DNA from: IMCC2047 sp041395865
GTDB lineage: Bacteria > Pseudomonadota > Gammaproteobacteria > Pseudomonadales > IMCC2047
DNA length: 64,000 nt
NCBI GenBank assembly: GCA_041395865.1
Contig: JAWKZQ010000001.1
Coordinates: 372,001-436,000, forward strand
Direction: 5' to 3'
Under the pieces are notes generated by a model that searched no databases, had not been told where the DNA came from, and saw only the letters and a program-made list of their open reading frames with translations. The translations under genes were made by a program, and so were the position numbers. Below are positions 18,246 to 27,311 of the stretch, piece after piece. Numbering within the stretch: position 1 is the first letter of the stretch; every line of letters starts with the position of its first letter.

Positions 18246-18845
18246 TTATTCGCCGTCTCTATAGGTGGTAATTGACAGCAGGTTGATCGGAATCTCAACC
18301 AGCTCTTCAGGGCCGTGAGGTATTTCTGCATCGAAGGTCAGGCTGTCGCCGGGCTCAAGCAGGTAAGTGCGATTGCCGTGGCGGTATTCAATTTTCCCCT
18401 TCAGCATATAGATAAACTCTGTGCCCGGATGAGAAAAGGAGGGGAATAGCTCGCTGGCATCATCCATGGTGACCAGAAAAGGCTCAATATCCTTATGTGG
18501 CCCCCACTGGTAATTTAACAGGTGGTAGGTATGGCCGCGCTCCGTTCCGCGTCTGACCACCTCATGTCCCATGCCGCTTTTGATATGTTGTGCGCTGCCT
18601 TCAGGGCGGTCGAAGTCCTTGAAAAGCTTCGAGAGCAATAGTCCCAGCGAGTCGCAAAGACGTTGCAAGGTATCCAGGCTGGTTGAAACCTGGGCATTCT
18701 CGATACGGCTCAGCATCCCTTTACTGATACCTGCAAGTCCGGCGACGTCAGCGATTTTTAAACCCTGGGCAATGCGTTCCCGGCGGATCGCGGCCCCGAG
18801 GTACTGGTCAAGCTTTAGTTTTTGGGGGGTATCTTTCTTTTCCAA
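18246..18845 (-). CDS. XRE-cupin transcriptional regulator, likely of the mgd/mgs operon
   Basis: A 199-residue two-domain regulator. Residues about 14-70 are a lambda-repressor-like helix-turn-helix (RRERIAQGLKIADVAGLAGISKGMLSRIE). Residues about 115-190 are a small cupin barrel (SHPGTEFIYMLKG, LEPGDSLTFDAEIPHGP). This class usually senses a small metabolite in the cupin and controls adjacent catabolic genes, often for amines or amino acids. It is divergent from the N-methylglutamate gene cluster across a 380-base gap with inverted repeats and converges with the receptor gene. Control of methylamine genes is inferred from position. Whether it activates or represses cannot be told. Confidence 0.88.
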   Translation of the reverse strand: MEKKDTPQKLKLDQYLGAAIRRERIAQGLKIADVAGLAGISKGMLSRIENAQVSTSLDTLQRLCDSLGLLLSKLFKDFDRPEGSAQHIKSGMGHEVVRRGTERGHTYHLLNYQWGPHKDIEPFLVTMDDASELFPSFSHPGTEFIYMLKGKIEYRHGNRTYLLEPGDSLTFDAEIPHGPEELVEIPINLLSITTYRDGE

Positions 18846-18901
18846 GGTTGACCTCTTAATCGGTGAGGCGGCATTAATCGTCGTCTCGGATATAGCAAAT
18901 G

Positions 18902-18952
18902 GGTATAAAAAAATACCAAAAAAGGTTTACCACTAAGTTTACTTGGGGTAAA
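18902..18952. promoter_or_regulatory. Candidate operator: two inverted repeats in divergent gap
   Basis: GGTAT (18902-18906) with ATACC (18913-18917), and TTTACC (18926-18931) with GGTAAA (18947-18952), form two inverted repeats in an A/T-rich stretch 57-107 bases upstream of the XRE-cupin gene. The rest of the 18846-19225 gap holds an isolated TTGACA (18999-19004) with no -10 at normal spacing, and the leader hairpin described separately. The operator call comes from symmetry and position only. Confidence 0.4.
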
Positions 18953-19143
18953 TTTATTTGCATTACAGTAATAATTGTGGCGATTATAACATACAGTTTT
19001 GACAGTTGGACTGTGTTTTTAGCGGAAGCCGCGACTGCTATACCATAAAAAGAAAAAAAATTACTGAATTGCTTGGTGAAAAGAGTACCATTACCCGGCT
19101 AAGCCTACCTGTATGGATACAAGGTCAGAGCAAGAGTTGAAGT

Positions 19144-19175
19144 GATGCCCGATGATCTGCCGATGATCGGGCATC
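19144..19175 (+). promoter_or_regulatory. Leader hairpin upstream of mgdA
   Basis: GATGCCCGAT (19144-19153) pairs perfectly with ATCGGGCATC (19166-19175). The stem can be extended inward with one mismatch. It lies 50 bases before the mgdA start and is not followed by a T run, so it is not an obvious terminator. It may affect transcript stability or be a protein-binding site. Confidence 0.45.
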
Positions 19176-19225
19176 GTTAGTTGTAAACACAAACAAAAGT
19201 TTTTCAAAACTAAGGTGTGTAAGTC

Positions 19226-20479
19226 ATGCCCTACAGATTATTAAAATACGCTTTCAAAAACCCTGAAGAGCTGGGGGATCCGCGCTATTTTGACCAACCG
19301 GAGAAGCTCAAGTCCAGTTATGACGTTGTTATCATTGGTGGTGGCGGTCACGGTTTGGCCTGTGCCTATTATCTGGCGCGCGATTTCGGAATTACTAATG
19401 TTGCGGTGCTCGAGCAGGGGTACGTAGGCGGTGGTAACACAGGTCGTAACACGACCATCGTGCGTTCTAACTACCTGACTCCTGAAGGCGTAAAGTTCTA
19501 CGACGAAAGTCTCAAATTGTATCTGGATCTGTCTGACGACCTGGATATCAACCTAATGTATTCCACCCGCGGCCACTTCACCCTGGCTCACTCTGATTCC
19601 GCAATGCGTACTTCGCGCTGGCGTGCCGAGGTGAACAAACACCTGGGTATTGAGAGTGAGGTGGTGGATCGTCAGTTTATTGCGAACGAAGTGCCTTACC
19701 TTGACCTGGATTGTGGTGGTACTCACCCGATTATGGGTGCGCTTTATCACGCGCCGGGTGCGGTTGCTCGTCACGATGCTGTTGCTTGGGGTTATGGGCG
19801 TGCAGCGAATGTGCGTGGCGTAGAAATCCATCAAAAAACGGCAGTGACCGGCTTTAAGCTGAATGATGACGGTACTAAGGTGCTTGGTGTTGAGACCAAC
19901 CGTGGTTACGTCGAATGCGGCAAGGTTATCTCCATGGTGGCGGGTTCGACGCCGCGTATCACCGAGATGGTCGGGCTGAGAACACCGGTTGAGATTTTCC
20001 CTCTGCAAGCCTGTGTGACCGAGCCGGTTAAACCTTTCATGGATACGATTCTGGTATCCGGCTCCCTGCACTGTTATGTGAGCCAGTCTTCTCGTGGTGA
20101 GTTGGTGATGGGGGCTTCGGCGGATCCGCAGGAACTGCACTCCACACGCTCCAGCTTTGACTTTGTCGAAGGCCTGGCCGACCAGATGATGGACTTGCTG
20201 CCGTTCACCGGCGGTATGAGACTGATGCGTCAGTGGGCGGGTATGTGTGACATGACGCCTGATTTTGCGCCAATCATGAGTAAAACGCCGATTGATAATT
20301 TCTATCTGGATGCCGGCTGGGGAACCTGGGGCTTCAAGGCAACGCCTGTGAGCGGTAAAACCATGGCCTACACCATTGCCAACGATAGAGTACACGATCT
20401 GATCAAGCCATTTGGCCTGGACCGTTTCGAGACCTACAAGCTGGTAGGTGAGAAAGGTGCAGCATCGGTTGGTCACTAG
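19226..20479 (+). CDS. mgdA: N-methylglutamate dehydrogenase subunit A (SoxB-like)
   Basis: FAD/FMN-binding subunit of the heterotetrameric enzyme that oxidises N-methylglutamate to glutamate and passes the one-carbon unit to tetrahydrofolate. The 417-residue protein is a sarcosine-oxidase-beta homologue. It has an N-terminal dinucleotide fold VVIIGGGGHGLACAYYLA and VLEQGYVGGGNTGRN (about 34-80), the ARHDAVAWGYGRAA segment where sarcosine oxidases bind FMN covalently, and the C-terminal GWGTWGFKATP loop. It is distinguished from true sarcosine oxidase by context: gmaS and mgsABC follow in the same operon. The start ATG 19226 follows AAGGTGTG. Subunit order A-B-C-D equals soxB-D-A-G. Confidence 0.88.
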   Translation: MPYRLLKYAFKNPEELGDPRYFDQPEKLKSSYDVVIIGGGGHGLACAYYLARDFGITNVAVLEQGYVGGGNTGRNTTIVRSNYLTPEGVKFYDESLKLYLDLSDDLDINLMYSTRGHFTLAHSDSAMRTSRWRAEVNKHLGIESEVVDRQFIANEVPYLDLDCGGTHPIMGALYHAPGAVARHDAVAWGYGRAANVRGVEIHQKTAVTGFKLNDDGTKVLGVETNRGYVECGKVISMVAGSTPRITEMVGLRTPVEIFPLQACVTEPVKPFMDTILVSGSLHCYVSQSSRGELVMGASADPQELHSTRSSFDFVEGLADQMMDLLPFTGGMRLMRQWAGMCDMTPDFAPIMSKTPIDNFYLDAGWGTWGFKATPVSGKTMAYTIANDRVHDLIKPFGLDRFETYKLVGEKGAASVGH

Positions 20480-20490
20480 GAGAGCAAAAA

Positions 20491-20757
20491 GTGAAACTGA
20501 TTGATTGTCCATATATTGGGGCGCGACCCACATCAGAATTTGTTTATGGCCACGAAGTGCGCGAAATGCCAAAGCCATCCGAAGCAAGTGACAAAGAATG
20601 GGCGGACTATGTGTTCTGCCGTCACGGAGCACCGGGTATCAAAAAGGAATGGTGGCACCATGTGCCATCTGGCATGTGGTTCGTATTTGAACGCGACACT
20701 TTAAACGACAAGTTTATCCGTTTGGTCGATATTGCAGAGGTGCAATATGAGTTATAG
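20491..20757 (+). CDS. mgdB: N-methylglutamate dehydrogenase subunit B (SoxD-like)
   Basis: The 88-residue small subunit, homologous to sarcosine oxidase delta. It starts with GTG at 20491, eight bases after a strong AGGAG; the ATG nearby in another frame is a shadow. Family marks are CPYIGARPTSEF near the N-terminus, YVFCRHGAPG and EWWHHVPSGMWF. SoxD binds zinc; here Cys and His residues remain, but the usual second Cys of a CPxC pair is Ile. The stop overlaps the mgdC start by 11 bases, implying translational coupling. Confidence 0.87.
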   Translation: MKLIDCPYIGARPTSEFVYGHEVREMPKPSEASDKEWADYVFCRHGAPGIKKEWWHHVPSGMWFVFERDTLNDKFIRLVDIAEVQYEL

Positions 20758-23665
20758 ATTACAAGAACAACCCTTCGAATGGATTGACCGCAGCAAGACG
20801 GTCAGCATTGAAGTAGAAGGCCGCCCCATGAAGGGCTTTGCTGGTGATACCATCAGCTCCACCATGCTGGCTAACGGCGTTATCCACATGGGACGTAGCT
20901 TTAAATATCACCGTATCCGTGGTCCGTTGAGCTTTGCCAACCATGATGTTAATGCGTTGCTTGAAAACAGCGACAAGACTCATGTGCGTGGCGATGTTGA
21001 ACTGGCCGAGGACGGTTTGAAGCTGAAAGGCTGTAATACCATTGGCGGTATCGCAAAAGATAAGTTCCGTCACCTGAGCCTGCTGTCTCGTTTCCTGGTT
21101 GTTGGTTTCTACTATAAAGGCCTGTTCAAGCCACGTGCGCTGCGTCCTTTCTGGGAACGCATTATCCGTGAAAGCGCGGGTCTGGGTAAGGTTGACCTGA
21201 ACTGGCGCGGCGGTCGTAAATCCAAGCGTTACGGTTTCTGTGACGTGCTGGTGATCGGCGCAGGCCCTGCTGGTATGGCCGCGGCTAAAGCAGCCGCCGA
21301 GAGTGGCGCGAAAGTGATGCTGGTTGACGAGAATGCGCAAATTGGCGGCTCTCTGGATTACCAGTATGCGAACGATGACAGTGTTGCTGATGCGCGTAAA
21401 GAGCTGAAAGACGCCGTCCTGAATAACGAGAAAATCGAAGTTCACACCAGTTCCGTGGCAGTTGGCTGGTACACGGATAACTGGATGCCAATCAACACCC
21501 CTAACGGCATTATCAAAGTGCGTGCAAATCAAGTGGTGATGGCAACGGGTCTGTTTGAGCAGCCGTCTATTTTCCACAAAAACGATGTGCCTGGCGTGAT
21601 GCTGGCTTCTGCTGCACAACGCATGATCGCTCGTTACGCCATCAAGCCCTGTGAAGTAGCGGCGATGGTTGTGGCGAATGAAGATGGTTATCGTGCAGCT
21701 CTGGATCTGCTGAAAGCGGGAGTTAAGATTAACGCGATTGCGGATCTCGAGGATCATGAAGACCGCGGTGAGCTGGCTAAGCAGGTTAAAGCTCAGGGCG
21801 TTCAGATTTACGATCACCACGGTATCTACGAAGTCGAAGGCAAGGACCGTGTAAGCAGTGCAACGCTGTGTCCTTTAAATGCAAGCGGCGAGCTGGATAC
21901 TACGCGTAAAACGACTGTCCCTTGTGATGGGGTTATGATGAGTGTTGGCTGGGCGCCAGCAACTCACATGCTGTTCCAGTGTAAAGCCGATATCAAATAC
22001 GATGCGACCATTGGTCAGTTCCGTGCGCAAAGCCTGCCGGAAGGCATGTTTGCAGCGGGTCGTGTGAATGGCGTTTTTGATATTCGCGACCAAATCGCCG
22101 ATGGTGCCGGTGCGGGCCAACAGGCTGCCGCGGCTGCCAAAGGCGAGGCGTCTGATGCGCAACGTCCAGCGCCCACAACGGTTCGTCAATCCCATGACTA
22201 TCCGATTTTCAGCCATCCTAAAGCGAAAAACTTCCTGGATTACGATGAAGATATCCAGCTCAAAGATTTCCTGAATGCCGCAAAAGAAGGCTTTGACAAC
22301 ATTGAGTTGATCAAGCGTTTCTCCACGAACGGTATGGGCCCAAGCCAGGGTAAACATTCGAATATGAATGGTATTCGCATTCTGGCTAAGCACACAGGCA
22401 AGTCTATCGACGAAACCGGTAGCACCACTGCGCGCCCAATGTTCCACCCAACACCTGTTGGGCACTTGGGCGGACGTCGTTTCCGTGCTGAGCGGTTGAC
22501 TCCTATGCAACCTTCACACGTTGCGAACAAAGCCGTGTTTATGGAAGCGGGTGCTTGGTTGCGTCCCGAATACTACGATACGGAGCCAACGCGTCAGGAG
22601 TGTATCCACGCTGAAACTAAAGCCGTCCGTACCGGCTTGGGCATTATTGATGTGTCAACACTGGGTAAAATCGAAGTATTTGGCCCGGATGCGCCTGAAG
22701 TGATGGATCGTATCTGTACCATGCGCATGTCCAACATGCAGATTGGTATGACCCGTTATGCACTGGTAACTGACGAAGCGGGTGTCATTACCGATGACGG
22801 TGTTGTGGTTCGTTATGCCGAAGACCACTTCTACTACACCACGACAACAGGCTCTTCCGACAGCGCTTTCCGTACACTGCAGAAACACATTCTGGAGTGG
22901 GGCCTGAAAGCTGAAGCGGTTAACCGTACTGGTCAATTGCAAGCCATGAACCTGGCGGGACCCTTGGCACGTAAGAAGCTGCAGCCGTTGACTGATATCG
23001 ACCTGAGCGAAGAAAACTTCCCTTACCTGGCGGCTCGTACCGGCCATGTCTTTGGCAAGCCTGTAACGCTGGCGCGTGTTGGCTTTGTGGGTGAGCTGGG
23101 TTACGAGATTCACTGCCTGGCAGGCGATGCAGCAGAGATATGGGACGGTTTGATGAAAGAGTGTGCCGATGTGGGTATCCGCCCATTCGGTGTTGAAGCC
23201 CAGCGTTTGCTGCGTCTTGAAAAAGGTCACGTGATTGTGACTCAGGACACTGACGGCCTGACCAACCCTTATGAGGCAGGTATGCCTTGGGCTGTTCACA
23301 TGAAGAAAGACTTCTTCATTGGTCAGCGCAGTTTGCAGATTCTGAAACCGATGCAGTCTCGTGCGCTGCACGGCTTCATGTTCCCCGAAGGTTATAACGG
23401 TGCTACGCCCAAGGAATGTCACCTGTTGATTAAAGACGGTGAAATTAACGGTCGTATTACGAGTGTTTCCTTTAGCCCAACATTCAACCGCTATCTCGGT
23501 CTGTGCTATGTCGAAGACATGGACGCCAAAGTGGGTGATGCCATTCAGATTCGTCTGGACGATGGCGCCCTGGTTGAAGCGGAACTGGTTTCCTTGCCTT
23601 TCTACGATCCTGAAGGCAAACGCCAAACCTGTGATGTCGATGGTGCTGAGGAAAAGGTGGCATAA
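20747..23665 (+). CDS. mgdC: N-methylglutamate dehydrogenase subunit C (SoxA-like, large)
   Basis: The large 972-residue subunit, a sarcosine-oxidase-alpha homologue. The N-terminal part (about 20-100) resembles the ferredoxin-like segment of SoxA. A dinucleotide-binding fold follows (DVLVIGAGPAGMAAAKAA, near 170). The C-terminal half (about 590-960) is a GcvT-like aminomethyltransferase domain expected to bind tetrahydrofolate and form methylene-THF. The start is ATG 20747 (MSYRLQEQPF), overlapping mgdB by 11 bases; the frame from 20732 adds only MQRCN. It forms the catalytic complex with the flanking subunits. Confidence 0.9.
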   Translation: MSYRLQEQPFEWIDRSKTVSIEVEGRPMKGFAGDTISSTMLANGVIHMGRSFKYHRIRGPLSFANHDVNALLENSDKTHVRGDVELAEDGLKLKGCNTIGGIAKDKFRHLSLLSRFLVVGFYYKGLFKPRALRPFWERIIRESAGLGKVDLNWRGGRKSKRYGFCDVLVIGAGPAGMAAAKAAAESGAKVMLVDENAQIGGSLDYQYANDDSVADARKELKDAVLNNEKIEVHTSSVAVGWYTDNWMPINTPNGIIKVRANQVVMATGLFEQPSIFHKNDVPGVMLASAAQRMIARYAIKPCEVAAMVVANEDGYRAALDLLKAGVKINAIADLEDHEDRGELAKQVKAQGVQIYDHHGIYEVEGKDRVSSATLCPLNASGELDTTRKTTVPCDGVMMSVGWAPATHMLFQCKADIKYDATIGQFRAQSLPEGMFAAGRVNGVFDIRDQIADGAGAGQQAAAAAKGEASDAQRPAPTTVRQSHDYPIFSHPKAKNFLDYDEDIQLKDFLNAAKEGFDNIELIKRFSTNGMGPSQGKHSNMNGIRILAKHTGKSIDETGSTTARPMFHPTPVGHLGGRRFRAERLTPMQPSHVANKAVFMEAGAWLRPEYYDTEPTRQECIHAETKAVRTGLGIIDVSTLGKIEVFGPDAPEVMDRICTMRMSNMQIGMTRYALVTDEAGVITDDGVVVRYAEDHFYYTTTTGSSDSAFRTLQKHILEWGLKAEAVNRTGQLQAMNLAGPLARKKLQPLTDIDLSEENFPYLAARTGHVFGKPVTLARVGFVGELGYEIHCLAGDAAEIWDGLMKECADVGIRPFGVEAQRLLRLEKGHVIVTQDTDGLTNPYEAGMPWAVHMKKDFFIGQRSLQILKPMQSRALHGFMFPEGYNGATPKECHLLIKDGEINGRITSVSFSPTFNRYLGLCYVEDMDAKVGDAIQIRLDDGALVEAELVSLPFYDPEGKRQTCDVDGAEEKVA

Positions 23666-23667
23666 CG

Positions 23668-24162
23668 ATGAAAAATCTGAAATTAGAAAAAGCACAAAAC
23701 CTGGAAATGTGGCACATCCGTGGCCAGGCTGCTCCGGCAGCCATTGGCTCCCTGAGCTGTGGCACGCCTGAAATGTTCAAGATTAACAGCTTCAGTAACC
23801 TTGGCTTCACCACGTCTACTGGGCGCACAGAGTTTTACCTGGTGGACGAAAAGGGTGGCAGTGTTGCCGCTGAGTTGAAAGCCAAGGCCGGTGAGCCGGA
23901 TACTTTCCTGTTCCCCCGCCAGGACGCACTCTTTGTCCTGAGCGGAGAAGGCTGGAAAGAAATGATGCTGCGTGTTACCGCCTTCAACTTTGAGGCCGCG
24001 AACGACAACGACTTTGTGATGGCTAATATGGCCGGTGTTTCAACCTGGTTCCGCGTCAGCAGCGATGATCCGAATCAGGTGCTGTTTGGGTGTGATCATA
24101 CCTACGGACCTTACCTGTACGAAACACTCAGCGATGTGATTGAAGAGGTTAAAGCGCTTTAA
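23668..24162 (+). CDS. mgdD: N-methylglutamate dehydrogenase subunit D (SoxG-like)
   Basis: The 164-residue gamma-type subunit of the sarcosine-oxidase family, structurally related to the GcvT C-terminal fold. It starts two bases after the mgdC stop. Recognition is by length, position as the fourth gene, and segments such as MWHIRGQAAPAAIGS and SNLGFTTSTGRTEFYLVD. Its exact role in the complex is structural as far as is known for the family. Confidence 0.82.
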   Translation: MKNLKLEKAQNLEMWHIRGQAAPAAIGSLSCGTPEMFKINSFSNLGFTTSTGRTEFYLVDEKGGSVAAELKAKAGEPDTFLFPRQDALFVLSGEGWKEMMLRVTAFNFEAANDNDFVMANMAGVSTWFRVSSDDPNQVLFGCDHTYGPYLYETLSDVIEEVKAL

Positions 24163-24232
24163 TCTGCGCAAGAACTATAAAAATTCCCCAGGCGATCGCC
24201 ATGAGGATGAAAAACATAAGCGAGGAAATTTC

Positions 24233-25576
24233 ATGTTTAGAGATGAAGAGTTAGAGAAAGCGGAGAAGTTCCTGCAGGACAATAACGTACGTTACCTGTT
24301 GGCGCAGTTCGTGGATATCCACGGCGCGGCGAAAACCAAGCTGGTACCGGCACGTTGCCTGAAGGATATTGTAAAGTCAGGCGCTGGTTTTGCCGGCTTT
24401 GCCGCATGGGGCCTGGGTATGCAACCCCATGATCCCGATTTCTTCGGCCGCGGTGACCTGAACACACTGGGTCTGGTGCCTTGGCAGGAAGGTTATGCAC
24501 GCATTGCCTGTAACGGCTATGTGAGTAACGAGCCTTACGAGTATTGTTCGCGTAACGTTCTGCGCAAGCAGGTAGAGCGTTTGAAAGAGCGTGGCTGGAC
24601 ACTGAACACCGGTCTCGAGCCTGAATTCAGCCTGTTGGCGCGTGATGAGAACGGTAAAATTATCGTTGCTGAAGAGTCCGACACGCTGGACAAACCTTGC
24701 TACGACTACAAAGGCCTGTCCCGTCAGCGTCACTACCTTGAAGCGATGGTTGAAGCGCTGGAAGAAACAGGTCTGGACGTTTACCAAATCGACCACGAAG
24801 ATGGTAACGGCCAGTTCGAAATCAACTACACATACAGCGATGCACTGGACTCTGCGGACAGCTTCGTATTGGTTCGTATGGCGGCTCAGGAAATTGCTAA
24901 CGACCACGGCCTGATCTGTTCCTTTATGCCTAAGCCGTTCTCTAACAAGGCGGGTAATGGCATGCACATCCACTGCTCGATTACAGACGACAGCGGCGCC
25001 AACCTGTTCAACGATGACAGCGATCCGAACGGCATGGGTCTGTCCAAGCTGGCCAAGCATTTCCTGGCGGGCCTGCTGCACCACGCACCAGCCCTGTGTG
25101 CACTGTCCGCACCGACTGTTAACTCCTATAAGCGTCTGACTGTGGGTACTTCACTGTCCGGGGCTACCTGGGCGCCTGCTTATATTTCCTGGGGCGATAA
25201 CAACCGTTCTTCCATGGTTCGTATTCCTTACGGCCGTATTGAGTACCGTCTGGCAGACGGCGGTTGTAACCCTTACCTGGTAACCGCGGCCGTGATTGCA
25301 GCCGGTCTTGACGGTATCGATCGTGAACTGGATCCAGGCCAGCACCATAACGTTAACCACTACGGTCAAACCCAGGAAGAACTGGATGAGCTGGGTATCA
25401 ACATCCTGCCTCAGAACCTGTCACTGGCGGTTAACGAGTTGGAAGCAAACCCACTGTTCCGTGATCAAATGGGCCCGGTTATTGACGAGTTTATCAAGAT
25501 CAAACGTATGGAGTGGGTTGAGTACATGAAACAGGTTTCCGAGTGGGAACTTGAGCGTTACGTCGAATTCTTCTAA
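24233..25576 (+). CDS. gmaS: gamma-Glutamylmethylamide synthetase (glutamine synthetase family)
   Basis: Joins methylamine to glutamate using ATP, the first step of the N-methylglutamate pathway. The 447-residue protein has the glutamine-synthetase beta-grasp N-terminus (VRYLLAQFVDIHGAAKTK) and catalytic domain: metal-site GLEPEFSLLARD, NGQFEIN, GNGMHIHCSI (His loop), NSYKRLTVG and NRSSMVRIPYGRIEYRLADG. The start is ATG 24233 after GAGGAAATTTC; the longer frame from 24140 would overlap mgdD and lacks family sequence. GmaS and glutamine synthetase type III are hard to separate by eye, but location between mgdABCD and mgsABC makes GmaS the better call. Confidence 0.88.
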   Translation: MFRDEELEKAEKFLQDNNVRYLLAQFVDIHGAAKTKLVPARCLKDIVKSGAGFAGFAAWGLGMQPHDPDFFGRGDLNTLGLVPWQEGYARIACNGYVSNEPYEYCSRNVLRKQVERLKERGWTLNTGLEPEFSLLARDENGKIIVAEESDTLDKPCYDYKGLSRQRHYLEAMVEALEETGLDVYQIDHEDGNGQFEINYTYSDALDSADSFVLVRMAAQEIANDHGLICSFMPKPFSNKAGNGMHIHCSITDDSGANLFNDDSDPNGMGLSKLAKHFLAGLLHHAPALCALSAPTVNSYKRLTVGTSLSGATWAPAYISWGDNNRSSMVRIPYGRIEYRLADGGCNPYLVTAAVIAAGLDGIDRELDPGQHHNVNHYGQTQEELDELGINILPQNLSLAVNELEANPLFRDQMGPVIDEFIKIKRMEWVEYMKQVSEWELERYVEFF

Positions 25577-25592
25577 GCGTTTTTATGCATTT

Positions 25593-25624
25593 CCCTGTGG
25601 CTCGCCGCAAGGCGATGCACAGGG
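25593..25624 (+). other. Intergenic hairpin between gmaS and mgsA
   Basis: CCCTGTG (25593-25599) pairs with CACAGGG (25618-25624), with an inner CGCC-GCAA-GGCG stem capped by a GNRA-type tetraloop. No T run follows. Inside an operon such an element can protect or segment the transcript. Confidence 0.5.
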
Positions 25625-25685
25625 TGGGCAACTGGCTTCAGTTGTACCTTTTAATTTTTCTATTTGATTAATATAGGAAAGTATT

Positions 25686-26579
25686 ATGTGTGGGATTGTT
25701 GGTCTTTACTTGAAAAATCCTAGTCTCCATAACGAGATAGGTAAGTTGTTTGCGCCCATGATGGTAGCCATGACTAACCGTGGTCCGGATAGCGCAGGTT
25801 TTGCAGTCTATGGTGATGAAGTGTCTGAAGGTGTGAAGCTGACACTGCAACACGAGACGGCTGATTACCCTTGGCATGAACTGCAAGCCGAGCTGGAAAC
25901 CACTTACGGCGGTAATGTTAAGCTGGAAGTTCATTCAACTGCAGCGGTGCTGAAAATAAATGCGAATGAAGAAGCGATTCGCAGTTATATTCAGATTAAT
26001 CACCCTGAAGTGAGCGTGATGAGTGTTGGTCAGAGCATCGAAATCCTCAAGGGGATGGGTCTGCCCGTAGATGTGATCGCGCGTTTCGGCCTCGAAGGCA
26101 TGAAAGGTTCACACATCATCGGCCACACGCGTATGGCAACTGAATCCGCAGTAACCACTGAAGGTTCACACCCGTTTACTACAGGTATGGACCTTTGCCT
26201 GGCTCACAATGGTTCCTTGTCTAACCACAACCGCCTGCGTGAAGAACTGAAGCGTGAGGGTGTTAAGTTCAATACACTGAACGACTCTGAAGTAGCGGCC
26301 GGTTACCTGGCCTGGCGCCTGAAAGAAGGGGATACCCTGAAAGAGGCGCTGGAGAGCAGCCTGGATGTACTGGACGGTTTCTACACCTTCGTTGTCGGTA
26401 CCAAAAACGGCTTCGCGGTAATTCGTGATCCTATCGCCTGTAAACCTGCTGTTATGGCGGAAACTGACGACTACGTTGCTTTTGCTTCCGAGTACCATGC
26501 ACTGGCCGACCTGCCAGGCATCGAGAATGCAAAACTGTGGGAGCCAGAGCCTGCAACTGTTTACACCTGGGGCGGCTAA
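25686..26579 (+). CDS. mgsA: N-methylglutamate synthase subunit A (class II amidotransferase)
   Basis: The 297-residue glutamine-amidotransferase-type subunit, also annotated as GlxB in other genomes. The N-terminal Cys2 nucleophile is exposed after Met removal (MCGIVGLYL). NRGPDSAGFAVYGDE, GHTRMATES and LCLAHNGSLSNHNRLREEL are the Ntn-hydrolase landmarks. The subunit is expected to take the methylamine group from gamma-glutamylmethylamide for transfer to a keto acid acceptor. The gene begins 109 bases after gmaS. Confidence 0.88.
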   Translation: MCGIVGLYLKNPSLHNEIGKLFAPMMVAMTNRGPDSAGFAVYGDEVSEGVKLTLQHETADYPWHELQAELETTYGGNVKLEVHSTAAVLKINANEEAIRSYIQINHPEVSVMSVGQSIEILKGMGLPVDVIARFGLEGMKGSHIIGHTRMATESAVTTEGSHPFTTGMDLCLAHNGSLSNHNRLREELKREGVKFNTLNDSEVAAGYLAWRLKEGDTLKEALESSLDVLDGFYTFVVGTKNGFAVIRDPIACKPAVMAETDDYVAFASEYHALADLPGIENAKLWEPEPATVYTWGG

Positions 26580-26615
26580 GCTGCATAACGACTGAATTTC
26601 AGAGAGATTAAAGAT

Positions 26616-27293
26616 ATGACTACGGTTGATTTGACTCAAAGTTCCGTGCGTGAGCTGAACCAGGCTTTGCACGACCTGCCAAATGACGCCACTGGTTCGT
26701 GGGAAATTAACGGTGCCAAGGGTGAGCACGCGATTGCAGTTGGCATTGATGCTCCAATCGACGTGGCTGTTAACGGCCACGCGGGTTACTACTGTGCCGG
26801 CATGAACAAGCATGCCAACATTACTATCAACGGTAACGCAGGTGTCGGTGTTGCGGAAAACATGATGTCTGGTCGTGTTCACGTTAAGGGTAACGCCAGC
26901 CAGTCTGCCGGCGCGACTTCCCATGGTGGTCTGTTGGTTATCGACGGTGATGCGGCGGCACGTTGCGGTATTTCCATGAAAGGCTCCAACATTGTTGTTA
27001 AAGGCAGTGTTGGACACATGAGCTGCTTCATGGGCCAAGCCGGTTGCCTGGTGGTATGTGGCGATGCTGGCGATGCGCTGGGCGACTCCATGTACGAAGT
27101 ACACATCTATGTGAAGGGTACTGTTAAGTCTCTGGGTGCAGACGTTGTTGAGAAAGAAATGCGTTCTGAACACATTGAAGAGCTGGGTAACCTGCTGAGC
27201 GAAGCCGGTGTGGACGACGATCCATCCAACTTCAAACGTTACGGCTCTGCGCGTAACCTGTACAACTTCCACATTGACAACGCTACGTTGTAA
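26616..27293 (+). CDS. mgsB: N-methylglutamate synthase subunit B (GXGXG domain)
   Basis: The 225-residue protein has the repetitive beta-helix seen at the C-terminus of glutamate synthase large subunit (GlxC-like). Glycine-rich turns such as NGNAGVGVAENMM, GDAAARCGISMKG and VCGDAGDALGDSM recur about every 20 residues. In glutamate synthase this fold links the amidotransferase and FMN domains. It stands 36 bases from mgsA and 18 from mgsC. Confidence 0.87.
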   Translation: MTTVDLTQSSVRELNQALHDLPNDATGSWEINGAKGEHAIAVGIDAPIDVAVNGHAGYYCAGMNKHANITINGNAGVGVAENMMSGRVHVKGNASQSAGATSHGGLLVIDGDAAARCGISMKGSNIVVKGSVGHMSCFMGQAGCLVVCGDAGDALGDSMYEVHIYVKGTVKSLGADVVEKEMRSEHIEELGNLLSEAGVDDDPSNFKRYGSARNLYNFHIDNATL

Positions 27294-27311
27294 GGTTGAG
27301 GAGAGTCGATA

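Noticed and set aside
18999..19044. Promoter with TTGACA at 18999 and TATACC at 19039
   Set aside because: The spacing is 34 bases, far from the 16-18 expected.
20759..23695. Long open frames on the minus strand opposite mgdC (up to about 350 codons)
   Set aside because: They lack ribosome sites and family motifs and lie opposite a well-recognised gene with strong codon bias, which produces open antisense frames.
19226..24162. Sarcosine oxidase (soxBDAG)
   Set aside because: Subunit homology is real, but gmaS and mgsABC in the same cluster and no glyA, serine or folate (purU) genes nearby favour N-methylglutamate dehydrogenase.
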